A DNA stretch of 7,764 nucleotides from an uncultured Flavobacterium sp. (GTDB taxonomy: Bacteria; Bacteroidota; Bacteroidia; Flavobacteriales; Flavobacteriaceae): positions 1 through 7,764 of the forward strand of contig NZ_CAMLMK010000122.1 in NCBI RefSeq assembly GCF_946481155.1. Direction: 5' to 3'. Under the pieces are notes generated by a model. That model worked only from the letters and a program-made list of their open reading frames with translations, had not been told where the DNA came from and did not search any database. Made by a program: the position numbers and the translations under genes. Positions 4,960 through 7,764 of this stretch are shown here, piece by piece; within the stretch, counting starts at the first letter, position 1, and the number at the start of each line of letters is the position of its first letter.

Positions 4960-5595
4960 ATGAGCGATTTTTATAAGAAGATTTTAGACAATAACAAGGA
5001 GTGGGTTGAAAAGAAACTGGAAACTAATCCCAATTATTTTAAGCATTTATCACAAGGGCAGAACCCTCCTTTATTATGGATTGGCTGTTCGGACAGTCGT
5101 GTTCCTGCCAATGAAATTATAGGCGCAGAACCCGGAGAAGTATTTGTTCACAGAAATATTGCCAATATGGTGGTTCACAGTGATATGAATATGTTGAGTG
5201 TTTTGGATTATGCTGTGAATGCGTTAAAAATCAAGCACATTATTGTTTGCGGACATTATGGATGCGGAGGCGTTAAAGCGGCGATGGGTAATGATTCTAT
5301 CGGAATTATTGACAACTGGATCCGACACATTAAAGATGTTTATCGTTTTCATAAAGACGAGCTTGATATCATCGAAGATGAAACGGAGCGTTTTAACCGA
5401 TTTGTAGAAATTAATGTAAAAGAGCAAGTGTATGATTTGGCCAAAACATCGATTGTTCAGTCTGCCTGGAAATCAGGGCAGGAGGTGAGCATTCATGGTT
5501 GGGTATACGGCCTGAACTCCGGATATGTTACTGATCTGAATGTGAATATCGATTCAAATGACAAGCTCGACGAAGTATATCAATTGAAGTTCTAA
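4960..5595 (+). CDS. can: Beta-class carbonic anhydrase
   Basis: A 211-residue zinc enzyme that interconverts CO2 and bicarbonate in the cytoplasm. The beta-class ligands are clear: C43 and D45 in GCSDSRVP with the D45-R47 pair, then H99 and C102 in CGHYGCGG. Each ligand lies one residue from its position in E. coli Can. EPGEVFVHRNIAN (57-69) and the C-terminal VSIHGWVYGL are also typical, and the length is normal. The reading frame is open from a GTG at 4945 with ATGs at 4954 and 4960; MSDFYKKILDNNKEWV at 4960 is the usual beginning in this group. The gene lies 92 bases after the SulP transporter on the same strand. The pair probably supplies bicarbonate for carboxylation reactions when CO2 is low. 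A strong terminator follows at once. Confidence 0.93.
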   Translation: MSDFYKKILDNNKEWVEKKLETNPNYFKHLSQGQNPPLLWIGCSDSRVPANEIIGAEPGEVFVHRNIANMVVHSDMNMLSVLDYAVNALKIKHIIVCGHYGCGGVKAAMGNDSIGIIDNWIRHIKDVYRFHKDELDIIEDETERFNRFVEINVKEQVYDLAKTSIVQSAWKSGQEVSIHGWVYGLNSGYVTDLNVNIDSNDKLDEVYQLKF

Positions 5596-5600
5596 ATATA

Positions 5601-5627
5601 AAATCCGCTTTTCAGCGGATTTTTTTT
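5601..5627. terminator. Strong terminator shared by convergent genes
   Basis: AAATCCGCT (5601-5609) pairs with AGCGGATTT (5614-5622) around TTTC, followed by a T run to 5627. It ends carbonic anhydrase transcription. The A-rich left flank (5594-5603) gives a T-rich tail in the other direction, so it may also end the minus-strand gene, whose stop codon begins at 5628. Confidence 0.9.
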
Positions 5628-6825
5628 ATTCGGAATCTAGGTTTTCGTTAAAGGCGGAAGGCAGCATTTTTGGGATGAACTTCACCAATATCGGAAGCAG
5701 TAAACCTCCGCCGGGCAATAAGAAAATCGTAAGCGACGGAATCGTTTTGCAGATATCCAGAAGTTGTTTTTTGACTTTCTTTTTTTCTTTGGCGTCCAAA
5801 TCCCTGTGCGTAGAATGCGCTAATAAAACCATTAGTTCACCACTTTGTGAAATCTCTTTTATCAGTCGGTTTTTATTTCGGGTAATCAGTACAACTACAT
5901 TCTGCGTCGCCTGATCGTAAAAGTGCTTAACAGGATTCGAGTACTTAAAATACGGAATTTCCTTGTGGTACCGCTTGATGAAGGTATCTATGGATTTTAT
6001 ACTTTCGCTTGCAGCTTCTTTTTTAATGCCGAGAAGTTCTGCCAATCGGTACAATAAATCGCTTTCTTCTTTCTCCAGCACATCATCGCTCCACATCGCC
6101 ATTCCTGCAATATCCAAAAGATAATTTTTTTCCAGCGCAGATTCAAAATAACTTAATTCGAGAGTATCAATGTTCTCAATATTGACTTTGGAGAATTTAG
6201 TATACCGTACTGATGATTCAAATAACTTGATCAGCAAATCATCATATTTCGATTTTGTAGTTTTCGTTTTAAGCGCTAAAGAGACAATGCTGATGGTAAT
6301 TTCCTCCAGCTTTTTCAGATAATTGCCCGGGATTTCATGGTGCTGTAAATATTGCTGGAAAGCCAGTACATCCATAAAAAGCAATGCATTGGTCACAATA
6401 TGCGAGAAGTTTTTGCTGATGATATTGTCATTCGTCTGAACACGCTCATCAATCATTTCTTCCAGCTTTTGGCTTGGGGTGGAATCGGGAAGCATTTTCT
6501 TTAACAGATTAAAGCCCTCCGGATTCATTTTCTTATAAAACTTTATCGCATGCTCGATAAAATCTTTTGGATTTCCTTCATGCGTCACTAATCCGAAAAC
6601 GCCATAAAGTGTATTCAGCAACGCAACTTTTGTAATTTCTTCGGAAGTCCAGCCTTTGGTATGAATCGGTTTTTCAACATCAAAACCAACTGTATGTCCA
6701 TAAATGAAACCCGTTTTTCTAACGTTAGCATAAAAAGAGGAAGGATACACGACAACAGGCAGCGGCAAGGGCTTTTGCTCTGCAAAAAACTTATCAATCC
6801 ATCCGTTTGTAGAAGGGTTAATCAT
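5626..6825 (-). CDS. LETM1-related protein with TerB-like middle region
   Basis: A 399-residue protein that I match to the flavobacterial group named LETM1-related biofilm-associated protein. The C terminus (about 345-392) carries the LETM1-like part: a lysine-rich KKKVKKQLLDICKTIP, a hydrophobic SLTIFLLPGGGLLLPIL, and KFIPKMLPSAF. LETM1 proteins are known from mitochondria, where they act in cation homeostasis; a similar job in bacteria is not established. The middle (about 234-285, YLLDIAGMAMWSDDVLEKEE then RLAELLGI) resembles a TerB-type helical fold with an acidic loop. The N-terminal 230 residues are mostly helical with no known domain. There is no signal peptide; the glycine-rich hydrophobic stretch at 364-382 may associate with a membrane. 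It is transcribed from its own near-consensus promoter 57 bases behind the YdeI-family gene. The biofilm role rests on the family name, not on anything visible here. Confidence 0.72.
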   Translation of the reverse strand: MINPSTNGWIDKFFAEQKPLPLPVVVYPSSFYANVRKTGFIYGHTVGFDVEKPIHTKGWTSEEITKVALLNTLYGVFGLVTHEGNPKDFIEHAIKFYKKMNPEGFNLLKKMLPDSTPSQKLEEMIDERVQTNDNIISKNFSHIVTNALLFMDVLAFQQYLQHHEIPGNYLKKLEEITISIVSLALKTKTTKSKYDDLLIKLFESSVRYTKFSKVNIENIDTLELSYFESALEKNYLLDIAGMAMWSDDVLEKEESDLLYRLAELLGIKKEAASESIKSIDTFIKRYHKEIPYFKYSNPVKHFYDQATQNVVVLITRNKNRLIKEISQSGELMVLLAHSTHRDLDAKEKKKVKKQLLDICKTIPSLTIFLLPGGGLLLPILVKFIPKMLPSAFNENLDSE

Positions 6826-6842
6826 TATTGGGAATTATTCCG

Positions 6843-6875
6843 CAAAGCTATATCTTTTTAGGTATCGGATACAAA
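6843..6875 (-). promoter_or_regulatory. Near-consensus promoter of the LETM1-related gene
   Basis: Read on the minus strand, TTTG (6875-6872) is followed after 21 bases by TAGCTTTG (6850-6843). Both boxes match the Bacteroidetes consensus TTTG/TAnnTTTG exactly. Transcription would start near 6837, about 12 bases before the ATG at 6825. It is the best promoter match in the window and lies inside the 57-base gap after the YdeI-family gene. Confidence 0.75.
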
Positions 6876-6882
6876 CTTAGTA

Positions 6883-7470
6883 TTAAGTTTTCGGTAAATT
6901 ATCATGCCTTGATTTGATATTGGCTTCGCACAGTTTAATTATTTCGGCAACCCTGGCTTTCCGGGTTTCTTCTCTTTTCGCCTGATTCAGCCAGTAGAGG
7001 TAATGTTTTTGATAGGTGAAACGAAAATTGCTATAGTTTTCAAAGGCTTTTTTATTTTCATTGAAAGCTTTCTGTAAATCCGTGGGAAGAATCAAATCCT
7101 CCACATGATCAAGCGAAGTCCACGAGCCATTTTTCTTTGCAATTTCAATTTTCGCAAAACCGCTCTCATGCATCAGGTTTTCGGCGGTGAGTTTTTCAAT
7201 ATGTGATTTATTAACCTTGCTCCAGGCGCTTTTGTCTTTACGTGGGGTAAATACTTGTTTTCGTCTTTCTTCGTCCAGTTTCCGGACCGTAGAATCAATC
7301 CAGCCGTAACATAATGCCACTTGAACCGCTTCTTCCCAGCGCATACTTTCCGATTCGCTTCCTACCTTATAAAAAATAAGTTCCACGCCTTTTGAAGAAT
7401 TATGGTTTTTATCAAGCCAATTTCTCCATTCGGCAGCATTTTTAAAATAATGTAATTCCTTGTCAGCCAT
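6883..7470 (-). CDS. YdeI/OmdA-family protein
   Basis: A 195-residue soluble protein of the YdeI/OmpD-associated (OmdA) family. The core is EEAVQVALCYGWIDS (46-60), then FTPRKDKSAWSKVNKSHIEKL (split by residues 74-94), and the C-terminal OmdA part at about 135-185 (KHYLYWLNQAKREETRKARV). The family is named after Salmonella and Bacillus members linked to antimicrobial-peptide or bacteriocin tolerance, but its biochemical action is not known and most members are uncharacterised. The ATG at 7470 lies three bases past the stop codon of the superoxide dismutase gene, so the two are almost certainly co-transcribed and perhaps translationally coupled. A TTG directly after that stop codon (7473) would add one residue and is less likely. 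Length is normal and nothing appears broken. Confidence 0.85.
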   Translation of the reverse strand: MADKELHYFKNAAEWRNWLDKNHNSSKGVELIFYKVGSESESMRWEEAVQVALCYGWIDSTVRKLDEERRKQVFTPRKDKSAWSKVNKSHIEKLTAENLMHESGFAKIEIAKKNGSWTSLDHVEDLILPTDLQKAFNENKKAFENYSNFRFTYQKHYLYWLNQAKREETRKARVAEIIKLCEANIKSRHDNLPKT

Positions 7471-7473
7471 CAA

Positions 7474-7764
7474 TTAACGTATAATTGCAGAACAAGCCAC
7501 GCGGCCTCCTGCATTTCCGGTAGGCTGAGTGGTAAAATCATCGGCAGCTTTATGTACAATAATGGCTTTTCCTAAAACATCTTTGGTTTGGTCACCACAT
7601 CCGATACACCATTCATCAGTGGTTAGGATAATTTTTCCGTTTCCTTCCGCATCTGCTGCAAAATTTCCTATATCGCCTTTATGATATTCTCCAACACCCC
7701 ATTTTCCGTGTTTTTTGAATGTCGGATTCCAATGACCTCCTGTTGAAGTGGCGTCGGCAGCGGA
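7474..7764 (-). CDS. sodC: Cu/Zn superoxide dismutase, C-terminal part (cut by window edge)
   Basis: The last 96 residues and stop codon of a copper/zinc superoxide dismutase; the start lies beyond the right edge. In fragment numbering, H11 in TGGHWNPT bridges copper and zinc, H19, H28 and D31 (KKHG, EYHKGDIGN) bind zinc, H71 in IIVHKAADDF binds copper, and R88 in GNAGGRVAC guides superoxide. C91 would form the conserved disulfide with a cysteine that should lie just upstream of the cut. An extra pair, C53 and C56 in DEWCIGCGDQ, sits before the last copper histidine. The enzyme turns superoxide into hydrogen peroxide and oxygen. Bacterial members are normally exported, but the signal region is not in this window. 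It is the first visible gene of a likely two-gene unit with the YdeI-family gene. Confidence 0.93.
   Translation of the reverse strand, partial: SAADATSTGGHWNPTFKKHGKWGVGEYHKGDIGNFAADAEGNGKIILTTDEWCIGCGDQTKDVLGKAIIVHKAADDFTTQPTGNAGGRVACSAIIR

Noticed and set aside
5224..5427. 67-codon minus-strand ORF inside the carbonic anhydrase gene
   Set aside because: Antisense to the zinc-binding region of a clear enzyme gene, with no supporting signals.
6615..6861. Short ORFs on both strands within and at the start of the LETM1-related gene
   Set aside because: They overlap the N-terminal coding part of that gene in other frames and include its promoter region. Neither has a plausible start context or similarity.

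Overview
The window is AT-rich DNA that looks like a Flavobacteriaceae chromosome, probably Flavobacterium or a close relative. Three things suggest this. Promoter-like sites fit the Bacteroidetes pattern (TTG or TTTG, about 17-22 bases, then TAnnTTTG) rather than the E. coli pattern. Gene starts lack clear Shine-Dalgarno sequences. Several products (the LETM1-related protein, the short protein ending in SPPPELV, the 65-aa small-protein family) are types I associate with flavobacteria. The genus is an inference; there is no rRNA or tRNA here to confirm it.

Region 1 (1-1244) is a tandem array of three near-identical small-gene cassettes. Each has its own promoter, a 65-66 aa ORF starting MPRMIYDYTKSVLE and its own intrinsic terminator. 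A 32-base block is repeated exactly upstream of copies 2 and 3. The array appears to run off the left edge. The function of the protein is unknown, and this is the least explained part of the window.

Region 2 (1235-2763) is a peroxide-defence pair: oxyR on the minus strand, with the redox cysteines at 199 and 208 as in E. coli, diverges from dps, a ferritin-like iron-storage and DNA-protection gene. They share a 107-base control region holding a long inverted repeat, one arm of which covers the predicted dps -7 box.

Region 3 (2831-5627) runs on the plus strand: a small membrane-anchored or exported protein, a SulP-family anion transporter and a beta-class carbonic anhydrase, closed by a strong terminator. 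The transporter-anhydrase pairing points to bicarbonate uptake and interconversion with CO2. Predicted promoters for the first two genes lie so close to the ATG that near-leaderless mRNAs are possible.

Region 4 (5626-7764) is on the minus strand. In transcription order it holds the C-terminal part of a Cu/Zn superoxide dismutase, a YdeI/OmdA-family protein only 3 bases behind it, and a LETM1-related protein with its own, near-consensus promoter. Together with oxyR and dps, the superoxide dismutase gives the window an oxidative-stress flavour.

No tRNA, rRNA, CRISPR array, insertion sequence, phage gene or attachment site was seen. No gene-free stretch exceeds 300 bases. Apart from the triplicated small genes, the gene content looks like ordinary chromosomal housekeeping and stress functions.
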